DNA of 64,000 bases from Bythopirellula goksoeyrii (lineage in GTDB: Bacteria; Planctomycetota; Planctomycetia; Pirellulales; Lacipirellulaceae), in contig NZ_CP042913.1 in NCBI RefSeq assembly GCF_008065115.1, positions 2,702,338-2,766,337 on the forward strand, in the 5' to 3' direction. A model generated the notes under the pieces. That model worked only from the letters and a program-made list of their open reading frames with translations. It had not been told where the DNA came from and ran no database searches. Positions 36,100-45,598 of the stretch are shown one piece after another (positions within the stretch are counted from its first letter, which is position 1; every line of letters begins with the position of its first letter). The position numbers were made by a program, and so were the translations under genes.

Positions 36100-37833
36100 A
36101 TGGAGGAGACGTTTGCACTTGTGAAAGGCCCGATACGCAACTCTCTGTTTTGGCGCAACATTCTCTGTGTCGCCGTCTGCCTGTTGATTAGCAGCGGTTG
36201 CAGCTTTCTGCCTCGAAAGAAAACCGTTTGGCAGCAACCTTGTTACGCTGAACCTAATCCGGATGGCATCGGAAACTGGTCGCTGGCGGTCGCGGAGGAA
36301 AGCTATGCAGCCGCACAGCATTCCGAGGCCGCCGAGTGCCCCGACTGCGTCGACCTCTATTATCAGGCAGCCACCACCAGTTGGCCTGTGATGGAACGTG
36401 AACTTGCCAAGCAAGGTAAGACCTCAGTTCGATCTGCCGAACTTCATCGCTCAGCGGTTGCCAAGCTGCTCGTAACGGCTCAGAGATTTGGTCGTTGGGA
36501 TCCGTGCCGCGGAGTTACCGTTTCCACGACCTGTGGGAAGACCCACTTGCCGACGACGTATCAAGGATTCACTTGGGGACCGGAAGAATTTCGGCAACTT
36601 GAACCCGCCGGCAATTATGCCTCCCCTAATATATCTCGTGCGTTTCGCAATGGAGGGCTAGGAGTGCCATTGGTCGTAGTACGAGAGACGGCATACCGCC
36701 AGCCTTTCACTCAGAAGGAACGGATATTCTCTGCTACTGCCGTATTACGGCCGAATGACTCGCAGTCGGGCTACCAACTCGAATTTCATGATCCGTTGCG
36801 TGAGAACACGACCGTCGTAGCGGGAACTCAGGTTCCGCTGGCTAACGATATTACCGCACCTTTTGTCTTTGCAACGCAAGGGGAGAATCGACAGTGGCTC
36901 AATGGTTTTCTCTTGCCAGGAAGGGCCGACGATCGCGATGGCCTGTTCATGATCGAGCCATTTCAGCCAGGAAAGATCCCCGTTGTTTTCATTCATGGTC
37001 TGCTCAGTGATCCGGCCACATGGGTTGATGTTATCAACGAACTCCGCGCCAAACCGGAGTTGAATGAACATTACCAATGGTGGGCCTTTCGTTATGCCAC
37101 GGGTGAGCCTTTCCTGACCAGCGCGGCTAGGTTACGGCGTCAGATGACAGAGCTTCGACAAACATACGATCCCACCCATTGTGATACTGCGCTGTCTCAG
37201 ACCGTGTTGGTCGGACACAGCCTGGGAGGCCTAGTTGCCAAGCTCCAAGTTACCCAAAGCGGCGATCGACTCTGGCGAACCGTCGCCGACCGGCCGCTGG
37301 CGAATGTCCTGACGACTCCACAAACACGCCGTGACTTGCATGACGCATTTTTCTTTCCGCCCTCAAACTCCGTGGCTCGAGTCGTCTACATCGGCACCCC
37401 TCACGAGGGTTCACCCTTGGCACGTCGCCCCATCGGACGACTCGGCTCAGCGCTCGTAGACCCTTCTGAACGCTCTGAGATGATGCACAGTCAACTCGTC
37501 TGTGATAATCCGAATCTCTTCAGCCCCGAACTCCAGAAGCGTTTCCCCACGAGCATCGATCTCCTGGAGCCGACAAGTCCCTTGTTGAATGCTACGCTGG
37601 CGTTGCCCTATTCGCCCTCGGTGGCTTTGCATTCGATCGTGGGCTACGGCTATCACACATGCACCGGCGAACCCTCCGATAGTGTGGTTCCCGTTCATAG
37701 TGCGCGACTGCAAGGCGTCCAAAGCGAGAAAGATGTACAGGCCAAACACGAGTATCTCCACCGCGACCCAATCACAATAGCTGAGATAGCCCGTATCCTC
37801 CGTATCCATTTACGCCAAAATGGTCTCTACTGA
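36100..37833 (+). CDS. Lipoprotein with alpha/beta-hydrolase (lipase-like) domain
   Basis: 577 residues. Signal peptide with lipobox SSGC (residues 28-35), so anchored to the membrane. The GTG at 36121 is an alternative start, since GGAGGAG lies 12 bases upstream. The hydrolase domain spans about 285-570: the strand PVVFIHGLLSDPATW (oxyanion region), the nucleophile elbow VLVGHSLGGLVAK, and a late His in KHEYLHRDP; the acid is probably in GEPSDSVVPVHSA. About 250 preceding residues have no recognised domain and start soon after the lipidated Cys. Likely acts on lipids or esters in the envelope. Confidence 0.82.
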   Translation: MEETFALVKGPIRNSLFWRNILCVAVCLLISSGCSFLPRKKTVWQQPCYAEPNPDGIGNWSLAVAEESYAAAQHSEAAECPDCVDLYYQAATTSWPVMERELAKQGKTSVRSAELHRSAVAKLLVTAQRFGRWDPCRGVTVSTTCGKTHLPTTYQGFTWGPEEFRQLEPAGNYASPNISRAFRNGGLGVPLVVVRETAYRQPFTQKERIFSATAVLRPNDSQSGYQLEFHDPLRENTTVVAGTQVPLANDITAPFVFATQGENRQWLNGFLLPGRADDRDGLFMIEPFQPGKIPVVFIHGLLSDPATWVDVINELRAKPELNEHYQWWAFRYATGEPFLTSAARLRRQMTELRQTYDPTHCDTALSQTVLVGHSLGGLVAKLQVTQSGDRLWRTVADRPLANVLTTPQTRRDLHDAFFFPPSNSVARVVYIGTPHEGSPLARRPIGRLGSALVDPSERSEMMHSQLVCDNPNLFSPELQKRFPTSIDLLEPTSPLLNATLALPYSPSVALHSIVGYGYHTCTGEPSDSVVPVHSARLQGVQSEKDVQAKHEYLHRDPITIAEIARILRIHLRQNGLY

Positions 37834-38031
37834 GTGGCTTCAGGTGACAGTCTCGAAGTCTCGACTGAGAAGGAGGAAATACTTCCTATCGTAGCGAATA
37901 CGCCGATAATAGGTTCTCGCGGTTTGATTTCTTATTTGCGTCCGAGCTACTGTAACCTAAACCTATAATGAGTAAATAAACTTCAAGATCTTCTTGGTCC
38001 AAACCTGTCTTATTTTAGGAAGGAAAATCCC

Positions 38032-38613
38032 ATGTCTACAGATTCACCTGCCGTTGCGGCAACTGAGAAACTTCATGAATTACATCAACTGCGCGAACAC
38101 TGGTGGGCGTTCTTAGCGCTCGGCATCGCTTTAATTGTGATCGGGTCGATTTGTATTATTCATCCATGCGTCGCTTCAGTAGCTTCGGTCGTACTGTTTG
38201 GATTCTTGCTGTTGGGGGGTGGAATTGCCCAGATTCTCAGCTCTTTCCTGGCGGCCCGATGGAGCGGCACGCTCATGCATTTGTTTGTCGGTGTACTCTA
38301 TGGAATAGTCGGTTTTATGATCATCGACGCTCCCGCAGAAAATACTCTGCTCCTTACGAAGATTCTGGCAATCTTTCTGATGGTGGTTGGACTGATTGAT
38401 ATCCTTTCTTCGCTTATGCAAAGGTTTCACGGTTGGGGTTGGGTGCTACTAAACGGCGGTGTCACATTCCTTCTAGGACTCCTGATAAACCGCCAGTGGC
38501 CAAGTTCTGCGTTGTGGGTCATTGGCCTGTTCATCGGTATCGAGATGATTTTCAACGGCTGGTCTTGGATCATGCTGGGCTTGGGAATCAAGCCGCATGC
38601 AAAGGCTGCCTAG
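38032..38613 (+). CDS. HdeD family (DUF308) membrane protein
   Basis: 193 residues with six transmembrane helices in three pairs. Typical HdeD pattern: HWWAFLALGIALIVIGSICI, FLLLGGGIAQILSSFLA, GVLYGIVGFMIIDAPAENTL, LLGLLINRQWPSSALWVIGL and GIEMIFNGWSWIMLGL. E. coli HdeD is an acid-stress membrane protein. AGGAAGG precedes the ATG. It stands alone with its own terminator. Confidence 0.93.
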   Translation: MSTDSPAVAATEKLHELHQLREHWWAFLALGIALIVIGSICIIHPCVASVASVVLFGFLLLGGGIAQILSSFLAARWSGTLMHLFVGVLYGIVGFMIIDAPAENTLLLTKILAIFLMVVGLIDILSSLMQRFHGWGWVLLNGGVTFLLGLLINRQWPSSALWVIGLFIGIEMIFNGWSWIMLGLGIKPHAKAA

Positions 38614-38650
38614 GGACCGCTCAATAGTAAAGAGAAGTTAGAACTCAAAG

Positions 38651-38686
38651 GGCTGGTCGCCAATCCCGGTGACCAGCCTTTTTGTT
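38651..38686 (+). terminator. Intrinsic terminator after the HdeD gene
   Basis: Stem GGCTGGTC / GACCAGCC (38651-38658 with 38671-38678), 12-nt loop, then TTTTTGTTTT. It ends the HdeD transcript and faces the convergent ankyrin gene. Confidence 0.85.
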
Positions 38687-38737
38687 TTCCGCACAGTCAT
38701 GCCGCAACACGGCACTCGGCCCAGCGAAGCAGTCAGA

Positions 38738-39448
38738 CTACTGCGTCAACAAATTCACGACATCAGTGTGTCCGTTTTGTGTGGCAAAATCGAGGGCCGT
38801 GTCACCATCCACATCCCGGATAGTTGGATCTGCTTGGTGCTTTAAGAGAATCTGCACCACTTTAAGTTGACCCTCAGCAGCGGCATGCATGAGCGACGTA
38901 AAGCCTTCACCCGTATCAACCGCATTGACATCGGCACCGGCGTCAATCAGCAACTCTACCGTCTCGCCGTTGTCAGCGGTTGCAGCAAACATGAGTGCGG
39001 TACGCCCGAGGGCATCACGATGGTCTAACTCAGCCCCATCGTCTAGCAAGAGTTTCACAATGGGTGTGTGCCCATTAAACGCCGCCAACATCAGCGCAGT
39101 CCGTTGCTGATCATCCGCCTGATTGACATCGATTCCTCCATCGATCGCCTGCTGAACCTTTCTGCCATCTCCAGCTAAGGCAGCATCCTGGAATGCCGAG
39201 AAATCGACTTCAACCTGTTCAGTTTCGGGGGTTGAAACATTTTGCGTCTGCTTTTTCGTTTCCTCTGAGGTCTCTTTCGCCGATCTCTGAGGCACGTCGA
39301 CCGGAGAGTCGTTGCTGATCGGTTCTTCTACTCCCATCTTTGCCAACTCTTCTGACTGCTCGCAACCGATCAGTAACATCACCAAAGTTGCCGAGAAAAT
39401 AATACTCATAGACCAACCACAGCAGACTCGAAGGTCAGGAGTTTTCAT
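38738..39448 (-). CDS. Ankyrin-repeat lipoprotein
   Basis: 236 residues from the ATG at 39448 (an in-frame start at 39493 would add 15 without a signal). Signal peptide with lipobox LIGC. After a low-complexity stretch (Ser, Thr, Glu, Gln; about 25-75), four to five ankyrin repeats follow: ALAGDGRKVQQAIDGGIDVN, RTALMLAAFNGHTPIVKLLL, RTALMFAATADNGETVELLI, TSLMHAAAEGQLKVVQILLK and DTALDFATQNGHTDVVNLLT. Ankyrin domains bind protein partners. It is presumably on the periplasmic side of a membrane. Confidence 0.9.
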   Translation of the reverse strand: MKTPDLRVCCGWSMSIIFSATLVMLLIGCEQSEELAKMGVEEPISNDSPVDVPQRSAKETSEETKKQTQNVSTPETEQVEVDFSAFQDAALAGDGRKVQQAIDGGIDVNQADDQQRTALMLAAFNGHTPIVKLLLDDGAELDHRDALGRTALMFAATADNGETVELLIDAGADVNAVDTGEGFTSLMHAAAEGQLKVVQILLKHQADPTIRDVDGDTALDFATQNGHTDVVNLLTQ

Positions 39449-39493
39449 AAGGTATGCCTGGATAGGTAATTTCGGAAGCAGGGAGCTCTTCAA

Positions 39494-40026
39494 TCCCTCG
39501 CTTTCAAACGGGGCATTGAGTGCTTGAGACGGCCAACCAATGTTAATGATTCACCACAAGAATCAAAGAGCAGAGCCCGATGCGACTCGAACCCATGACC
39601 GACAGTTAAATGTGCCTTCTTGCCAGTAGAACGCATTGACCACACTTTGCATAGTAGTCTATTTTAGGCCTTCTAGCTTCGGCTACGTTACAACATTGGA
39701 TCGCCAATGTGACACTCTTGCGAATGGGTGAACAGTGGAGTGATGCCAACATCAAAGGAGTCACTGTGTTGATGTAATGGCTGGGAAGTCTCTCGGGTTA
39801 CTAGTAGGCGTATTAAGTCGATGAGACGCTTTTCTCTATGGTTGATCTATAGTTTGATTTCAGCACGAGCACTATATTTCGTTGAGATGTAAGCATGCGG
39901 CATCGTTGGGTACTACCTTCGTAGCAAAGTTCACTTGTTCCGCTACTTTGGTTAGTGTTGCGATAGCTCACAACTTTTGAACATGCCTTAATCAGTGAAA
40001 GAACCAAGTACGGGTGGTGTCAAAGG
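39494..40026. other. 533-bp intergenic region
   Basis: Between the divergent ankyrin lipoprotein and the SSS symporter. It contains a tRNA-like fragment (39572-39635, listed separately). The remainder has AT-rich stretches before the symporter gene and shows no gene. Confidence 0.4.
39572..39635 (-). pseudogene. tRNA-like fragment, 3' part
   Basis: On the minus strand, GGTCATGGGTTCGAGTCGC and ATCGGGCTCT look like the T-arm, acceptor 3' strand and discriminator of a tRNA, preceded by TTCT-ACTGGCA-AGAA, a good D-arm. The T stem has one mismatch and the anticodon stem is poor. No 5' acceptor strand (GAGCCCG) is present. It is probably a degraded tRNA gene, possibly left at an old integration site. 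Confidence 0.4.
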
Positions 40027-41622
40027 ATGATTGCAGCGGTTTTTTTCACCGGAGTCGATTGGGCAGTACTGATCGGCTACTTCGTAGGCATCATGGCGCT
40101 GGGTTTGTTCTTTTGGCGGCGCAACAATTCTGCTGACCAATTCACCTTGGGTGGGAGATCACTCCCAGGCTGGTTGTGTGGACTTTCGATCTTCGCAACC
40201 TACCTGAGTAGCATTAGCTATCTGGCCTTGCCAGGAAAAGCGTTCGTGGATAACTGGAATGTCTTTGTCTATTCCTTGGGTATCCCTTTGGCTGCGTTTA
40301 TCGCAGTGCAGTATTTTGTGCCCCTCTATCGCAATTCAGGAGAAGTCTCGGCCTACTCTTTGCTTGAGACGCGATTCGGACTGTGGGCCAGAATCTATGC
40401 GAGCTGTTTCTACTTACTCTACCAAGTCGCTCGAATCGGCGTGGTAATGTATCTGATGGCGTTGCCCATGGCAGTATTGTTCGGTTGGGATATCCGTAAA
40501 GTGATCATCGTGACCGGAGGGATCGTGACGGCGTATTCTTTCGTTGGCGGAATCGTCGCTGTGATTTGGGCAGATGCTATTCAGGCGATCGTCTTAATGG
40601 CGGGGGCGATTCTAGCTCTAGCCATTCTACTGGCAGGGATGCCTGGAGGTCCCACGGAAGTAATCGAAATTGCCAGTGAGGGCGGCAAGTTCTCGCTCGG
40701 AAGTAAGTCCCTGTTAGATGTTTCTCAGCCGACAATTTGGGTCGTGCTTGCCTTTGGATTGTTTGACAATCTGAGAAACTTCGGCATTGATCAGAGTTAT
40801 ATTCAGCGCTACCTCTCTGCAGAAACAGATGGAGAAGCGAGAAAAAGTGTGTGGTTTGGTGCGTTACTTTATGTTCCTGTCAGTGCCCTTTTCTTATTCA
40901 TCGGCTCTTCTCTTTATGCCTACTACGTGACTCATCCTGCTGATACGCAAGAGGTGCGAGTCATCGTTGCAGAGCAAAGGTTGATGCAAGCTGGCGTGCC
41001 GGTTGATTCCTCCAGTTACCAGGAGCAACTTAGCCGTACAGCGAGCGAGCTGACCGACAAAGACTTAGGAGACCGTGTATTCCCGCACTTTATCGCAGCG
41101 AATCTTCCCCAAGGTGCTCGCGGGCTGTTGATCGCGGCAGTCTTCGCAGCAGCAATGAGTACCGTCTCGACCTCCCTCAACTCTTCAGCCACCTTGGTAA
41201 TGAGCGACTTCTACAAGCGTTTGTTGAGACCCGAATCGACCGATGCGCAGCACGTAGGTGTACTACGCGGTGCGACTATCGTTTGGGGAGCGATGGGAAC
41301 GATCATGGCGCTCGTGCTAGTACGGCTGACGGAAAGTGCACTCGATGTATGGTGGCTGATGTCGAGTGTCTTGGGCGCGGCAATCGTCGGTCTATTCCTC
41401 CTGGGATTGATGGTACCTAAGATCACCAGCAGAGGAGCTATTGTCGTTCTCGGCGTGGGAATGCTCGTAATTGCGTGGATGACCTTTTCCATAAGCAACT
41501 ACTGGCCGGAATCGCTTAGCCGTTTCGCCAGTCCATTTAACTCATTCTTAGTAATCGTCATTGGGCCGACGACGATGGTGCTTTTAGGCTTGTTGTTCTC
41601 ACGACGAAAATCGGTCCACTAA
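40027..41622 (+). CDS. Sodium/solute symporter family protein
   Basis: 531 residues with about 13 transmembrane helices. SSS family signatures: GYFVGIMALGLFFWRRNNSA followed by DQFTLGGRSLPGW, SIFATYLSSISYLALPGKA, VARIGVVMYLMALPMA and, later, AAMSTVSTSLNSSATLVMSD. The last contains the conserved Na2-site Ser residues. Related to sodium/sugar and pantothenate-like symporters often found in planctomycetes. Substrate unknown. It stands alone, convergent with the methyltransferase operon. Confidence 0.9.
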   Translation: MIAAVFFTGVDWAVLIGYFVGIMALGLFFWRRNNSADQFTLGGRSLPGWLCGLSIFATYLSSISYLALPGKAFVDNWNVFVYSLGIPLAAFIAVQYFVPLYRNSGEVSAYSLLETRFGLWARIYASCFYLLYQVARIGVVMYLMALPMAVLFGWDIRKVIIVTGGIVTAYSFVGGIVAVIWADAIQAIVLMAGAILALAILLAGMPGGPTEVIEIASEGGKFSLGSKSLLDVSQPTIWVVLAFGLFDNLRNFGIDQSYIQRYLSAETDGEARKSVWFGALLYVPVSALFLFIGSSLYAYYVTHPADTQEVRVIVAEQRLMQAGVPVDSSSYQEQLSRTASELTDKDLGDRVFPHFIAANLPQGARGLLIAAVFAAAMSTVSTSLNSSATLVMSDFYKRLLRPESTDAQHVGVLRGATIVWGAMGTIMALVLVRLTESALDVWWLMSSVLGAAIVGLFLLGLMVPKITSRGAIVVLGVGMLVIAWMTFSISNYWPESLSRFASPFNSFLVIVIGPTTMVLLGLLFSRRKSVH

Positions 41623-41731
41623 CACGTCAAATTCCGCCATTGGGAGCAATCGGGGAACAGGCTCCCAAATGTTCTTGCAAACAGTTCACCAGACGAGAGC
41701 CATAGCGCGTTGTCCATTTACATTCGTTGTC

Positions 41732-42649
41732 CTACCCCTCTTCCACCATCGCAGCTAGCCTTTTTGTATTAATCAGCATCTGAGCAACCAAATTATGAGG
41801 AGTCGACCAATGCTTGCCGATTCCCAATAAGAAACTACCGATCTGCAATTGCCTGGGAAGTCGTCGTGGTTTGGCCGATTCGCTCTTTTCAAAAACGATT
41901 GGGTTCCAGAAGAGCTGACCGTCAACCGGAAAGAGACCGTGAGGTGCATACAGCGTGTGAAGATCGCCGCTATATCGACGATTACTTCGCAAGTGTGTCG
42001 TCACGGCAGGGTGGAGATAATGGAACGGAGCGTGAATGAAAAGTTTTCCTGAATCTCGCAAGTTGCTGCTGAGCCATCCAACCAATGAGAGCGGATCGGG
42101 GACATGCTCTAACACGTCAAGGCAAATCACCGCGTCAAAAGAGTTCGGCTCAAGTTGCTCCGGAGTGTCAAGCATGGTGACTTGGAGATTGCCTCGCTCA
42201 AAAATCCGACGGGCGAATTCGGCACACTGTTGGGAGATTTCGAAATAGGTTACCTCATGACCGAGTTGGGCCAGATAGTAGGCGTCGATTCCCAAACCGT
42301 CGCCAAAAGTTAGGACTCGCTGGGGCGCAGTTGAGACTTTGGCAAGGTACTCTCCAATCCAGCTTCGCATTTCGTTCTTTAAACCCGACCTATTCCAAAC
42401 GAGCGTCTCATAAAGGAACGCATCAGTTGAGGCATAAAACTGCTCTAATTCGGAACTCCACTCGTAGAACTGAATTCCTTTCTCAGCCATAGCTCGCCGC
42501 ACACTTCCTCCCAGGTCGGTATGCTCCTGCTTGAATTGAAATGCAACCTGATCCGTCGGCGTCTCACTTATCTCTGCAATCAGCTCGATTAAGAACTTAT
42601 TGATTCGCAGGGGAGGGATGAGAGGATCGACACTTGCTGAAGTAATCAT
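41732..42649 (-). CDS. SAM-dependent methyltransferase
   Basis: 305 residues. Rossmann core: motif I VLTFGDGLGIDAYYLAQLG around residue 112, acidic strand 2 end VTYFEISQQCAEFA, and ICLDVLEHVPDPLSLVGWL followed by GKLFIHAPFHYLH. The N-terminal 90 residues form an extra helical region and the C-terminus a basic segment (SAKPRRLPRQLQIG). It is the last gene of a four-gene minus-strand operon; its ATG overlaps the glycosyltransferase TGA (ATGA). It probably methylates the product of that pathway. Confidence 0.85.
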   Translation of the reverse strand: MITSASVDPLIPPLRINKFLIELIAEISETPTDQVAFQFKQEHTDLGGSVRRAMAEKGIQFYEWSSELEQFYASTDAFLYETLVWNRSGLKNEMRSWIGEYLAKVSTAPQRVLTFGDGLGIDAYYLAQLGHEVTYFEISQQCAEFARRIFERGNLQVTMLDTPEQLEPNSFDAVICLDVLEHVPDPLSLVGWLSSNLRDSGKLFIHAPFHYLHPAVTTHLRSNRRYSGDLHTLYAPHGLFPVDGQLFWNPIVFEKSESAKPRRLPRQLQIGSFLLGIGKHWSTPHNLVAQMLINTKRLAAMVEEG

Positions 42650-43878
42650 GGGGTTTTACTAACCTCATTCATGGTGAGGTACTCTAGCATGTGAATGCCA
42701 TCGGGAGGAATGACTTCATAGGTGATGCCGCTCCATTTGACTCGCTTGGCAATGGCTGCCGCGAACATGGCATAGCTAATTATGACGAATGATACCGGCA
42801 GGACTCCTAGCATGCGGCATCGAGCGGGCCAGTCGATTTTCGGAAATTCGATACCCTGTACCTTCAAAGCTCTCCGAGAAATGGACCGATGCAGCCATTC
42901 GGAGAGAATCTGACAAGAGATGATTTCCAGAACGAGTCCGCCCAACATGATTCCACCCAAGCGGCCGTAGCCGCTGATTAGGCCGCACACTCCAACGCAC
43001 AAGAAACCAGTAAAAACGATATAGACTAACGACAGGCCAATCAATAGCGGAATCCATCCTGGATGATACAGTCGCGTCCATAAGAGTTGCCTCTTCATGA
43101 AATTGAAGACCGCACTCAGGGAGCAACTTTCTTGATTGAGAATCATCACGTCAGGTTGTACTTCAATGCTTAGTCCGGCATGCCGAGTCAATTTTTGAAA
43201 GATAACCTCCTCACTAAACGAGTCAGCGATTCCATCATGATAGCTTTCGGTATTGAACAGAGATCGCTTGATGGCGAGCGAACCTCCCCAAGTAGCTCGT
43301 ATAAAATACATAGGGGGTACACAGAGGGTATTGTAAAAGAACCGAGTGAGTCCTCCCACAGAGTGCACCGTAGGATCATACCAACGATTGCCCGTCACAA
43401 GCCCAACGCCTTCGACTAATAGCGGCCGAATCAAGTCCCGAAGCCACGTCGGATAAGTGAGCGTATCAGCATCGGCAAGGACCACGGCACCAACGTTGTC
43501 GGGCAAACTGCCAATGCATTGCATGACAGCGCTCGTTTTGAGATAAGCATTCGATAAAGGATTTTCCAGATAGGAGATTTCCAGTGAGGTGCCTGGATTC
43601 TTTGCACTCCATTCTTGGATAATCGCGTTCGCTGGATCGGTCGGGTGATCGATGACTGCATACACTTGATACCGTGGGTAATCTTGGCCCGCAAGTCGAG
43701 TTAGGCACTCGTTCAAGGTTGGAGATGCTCCTCTTGCGGCTAAAATTATCGCAGCATTTGGTAACTCTGCTTCTTCGATCGGCGGTAGTTCGTAGTCGGA
43801 AAACCAGTGGAGATAATGTGCCACACCCCACACGGGAACCAGCACCATTAGTCCGATCAGGCTCAAGGTGATCAACAT
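42646..43878 (-). CDS. Membrane glycosyltransferase, GT2/ceramide-glucosyltransferase type
   Basis: 410 residues. N-terminal membrane anchor (LITLSLIGLMVLVPVWGVAH), then a GT-A catalytic domain: PNAAIILAARGASPTLNECL, AVVLADADTLTYPTWL (the metal-binding DAD), ADSFSEEVIFQ (acceptor base region) and RQLLWTRLYHPGW, a Q..RW-like signature. Three or four hydrophobic helices follow. The layout fits processive or lipid-acting GT2 enzymes such as ceramide glucosyltransferase. It probably glycosylates a lipid in the inner membrane. Neighbours: acyl reductase-like gene upstream (14 bp), methyltransferase downstream (4-bp overlap). Confidence 0.85.
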   Translation of the reverse strand: MLITLSLIGLMVLVPVWGVAHYLHWFSDYELPPIEEAELPNAAIILAARGASPTLNECLTRLAGQDYPRYQVYAVIDHPTDPANAIIQEWSAKNPGTSLEISYLENPLSNAYLKTSAVMQCIGSLPDNVGAVVLADADTLTYPTWLRDLIRPLLVEGVGLVTGNRWYDPTVHSVGGLTRFFYNTLCVPPMYFIRATWGGSLAIKRSLFNTESYHDGIADSFSEEVIFQKLTRHAGLSIEVQPDVMILNQESCSLSAVFNFMKRQLLWTRLYHPGWIPLLIGLSLVYIVFTGFLCVGVCGLISGYGRLGGIMLGGLVLEIISCQILSEWLHRSISRRALKVQGIEFPKIDWPARCRMLGVLPVSFVIISYAMFAAAIAKRVKWSGITYEVIPPDGIHMLEYLTMNEVSKTP

Positions 43879-43892
43879 AAGAGCATAGAATG

Positions 43893-45458
43893 CTACGCAG
43901 GTTGAGATTGGTCTTTGCGCGGCAAAAGATCGTAATCAGATCTGTCGCAAGCCTGGTCCGCAACAGCCCGTCCCAAGGCCACGATAAACAATTGCTCAGG
44001 CGATCCATCCACACCACTGGAAACCTTTGCCTTCAAAGTACTCAAGGGTCCTGCAAGTTTCTGCCCTTGGGAAAGATCTCCGCTTGAGTCCTTTTGCATC
44101 AGGGCTACGAGCAGATCGGCTGGCATGGTGATTGTCGCACAACTTGAAGAATTGCTTCCAGGTTTTAACGCAATGATTTGATCGCCCTTCAAGGTGATGA
44201 TCCATTGCCCACCACCAGGACCAGTGAGATCGAGGCAAAGTTCCTGTTTGGGATGCTGATTCTCGAAGGGTTGATCTTGCCGAGTCGGAACATTTCTCAC
44301 GGCCTTCTCAAGCAACTTGCCCACATTTAAGGGGTTCCGAGCCTCTGGAAGGCGGCGTTTCCCCCAATTGTCTTCCTCTCCATACTTCATAAAGCGGTGG
44401 AACATTGCTTCATCGATAACAGGGCAGGGGAGATGCCCAGCAAACTTCTCCAAATTGGTCAAATCGAATTCGGGATCGCTATATTCATAGTCCCGGTACA
44501 AGGTGGAGTTCTCGTAGGCATGGCGTTGCAATTCCCCGTCAGAGAGTTCCAGCTCTTCGGCATGGCCGATGAACTCCACGCCGGTCGAATTGAAATAACT
44601 GCAACCCGCCTCGATCATCTGGCGAGGGGTCATTCGCACTTGTGGCGCGATATGAAAGGTTCTGCCGTGTGCTTCGGTATTGCAGAACAAGTGGCTAATA
44701 ACCGCCGCTGCCCAATCGACGGGAATCACGTTACGTTGTTCTTCTCCGGTTAGATGGAGCTGCACTTCTGTGCGACGAACGCCATCGGAATCGGGCTCCG
44801 TGTTGCGGGCCAGTATGCACATAATCTTGAGATAAAGGAACAGACCATGATAGGTGTTCGTGTAGCCGGTCCGGGAATCGCCAGCAATCACAGCAGGGCG
44901 ATAAACAGTAAGTTCTTCGATGAAGTCGTCACCGCGAACTAATTGTTCAGCCTGAAGTTTGCTCTTTTCGTAATCGTTGCGGAAAGCCTGTCCGCAGTCG
45001 AGTTCAGATTCATACACCCGATCCTCGCGCATTCCGCAGACGTAGGCGGTCGAGACATAGTGAAGTTTGCGAATATTCGTATCGTGGCAAAGCTGCAATA
45101 CATTGTGAGTGCCACCGACATTTGTTCGCCATGGTTCGCCATCGGCTTCCTCGAGGAACGTCAGTGATGCGGCACTATGAATGACCGCGTCGCAATGCTC
45201 GGCAATCCACTGACGTGATTCTTCGTCGAGACCTAGATTTTCCTCAGTGATGTTTCCAGCAAGAATGACGGGGCGACTCAATTGCATCTGCAAGTCGTTT
45301 TCCCAGAATTGCAGGATCGATTCTATCCGCTGCTGAATTGTCTGCTGGCGGCTTGGCCGAACAACCACGGCCAGTCTCTTGCCGGCCAGTAACAAATCAC
45401 GAAGCAGGTATCGCCCCAGTAGGCCGGTGGATCCGGTCAAAAGTGTGTACTTTGCCAA
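43893..45458 (-). CDS. NAD(P)-dependent thioester-reductase-like protein with C-terminal SCP2-like domain
   Basis: 521 residues from a TTG at 45458 with CGAGGAAAG upstream. N-terminal Rossmann motif TGSTGLLGRYLLRDL, VIHSAASLTF, VSTAYVCGM and the active-site NDYEKSKLQAEQL (YxxxK), the extended SDR pattern of thioester reductases and fatty acyl-CoA reductases. The last 110 or so residues (from about 410) resemble an SCP2 lipid-binding domain (GQWIITLKGDQIIALKPGS, MPADLLVALMQKDSSGDLSQ). Such a fusion suggests reduction of a fatty acyl or polyketide thioester with substrate held by the C-terminal domain. Confidence 0.8.
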   Translation of the reverse strand: MAKYTLLTGSTGLLGRYLLRDLLLAGKRLAVVVRPSRQQTIQQRIESILQFWENDLQMQLSRPVILAGNITEENLGLDEESRQWIAEHCDAVIHSAASLTFLEEADGEPWRTNVGGTHNVLQLCHDTNIRKLHYVSTAYVCGMREDRVYESELDCGQAFRNDYEKSKLQAEQLVRGDDFIEELTVYRPAVIAGDSRTGYTNTYHGLFLYLKIMCILARNTEPDSDGVRRTEVQLHLTGEEQRNVIPVDWAAAVISHLFCNTEAHGRTFHIAPQVRMTPRQMIEAGCSYFNSTGVEFIGHAEELELSDGELQRHAYENSTLYRDYEYSDPEFDLTNLEKFAGHLPCPVIDEAMFHRFMKYGEEDNWGKRRLPEARNPLNVGKLLEKAVRNVPTRQDQPFENQHPKQELCLDLTGPGGGQWIITLKGDQIIALKPGSNSSSCATITMPADLLVALMQKDSSGDLSQGQKLAGPLSTLKAKVSSGVDGSPEQLFIVALGRAVADQACDRSDYDLLPRKDQSQPA

Positions 45459-45598
45459 TGTTCTCTTTCCTCGTCTAGCGGATTAAATGCCGCCGCCTTC
45501 CTTTTCGCTCACATTCACAAGCCCGCCATTCTAGGCGAGCCCCACCAGACGGGCAACCGGTCGAACATGGGCCCGCCACAGGGGTATTGTGATCTGTT

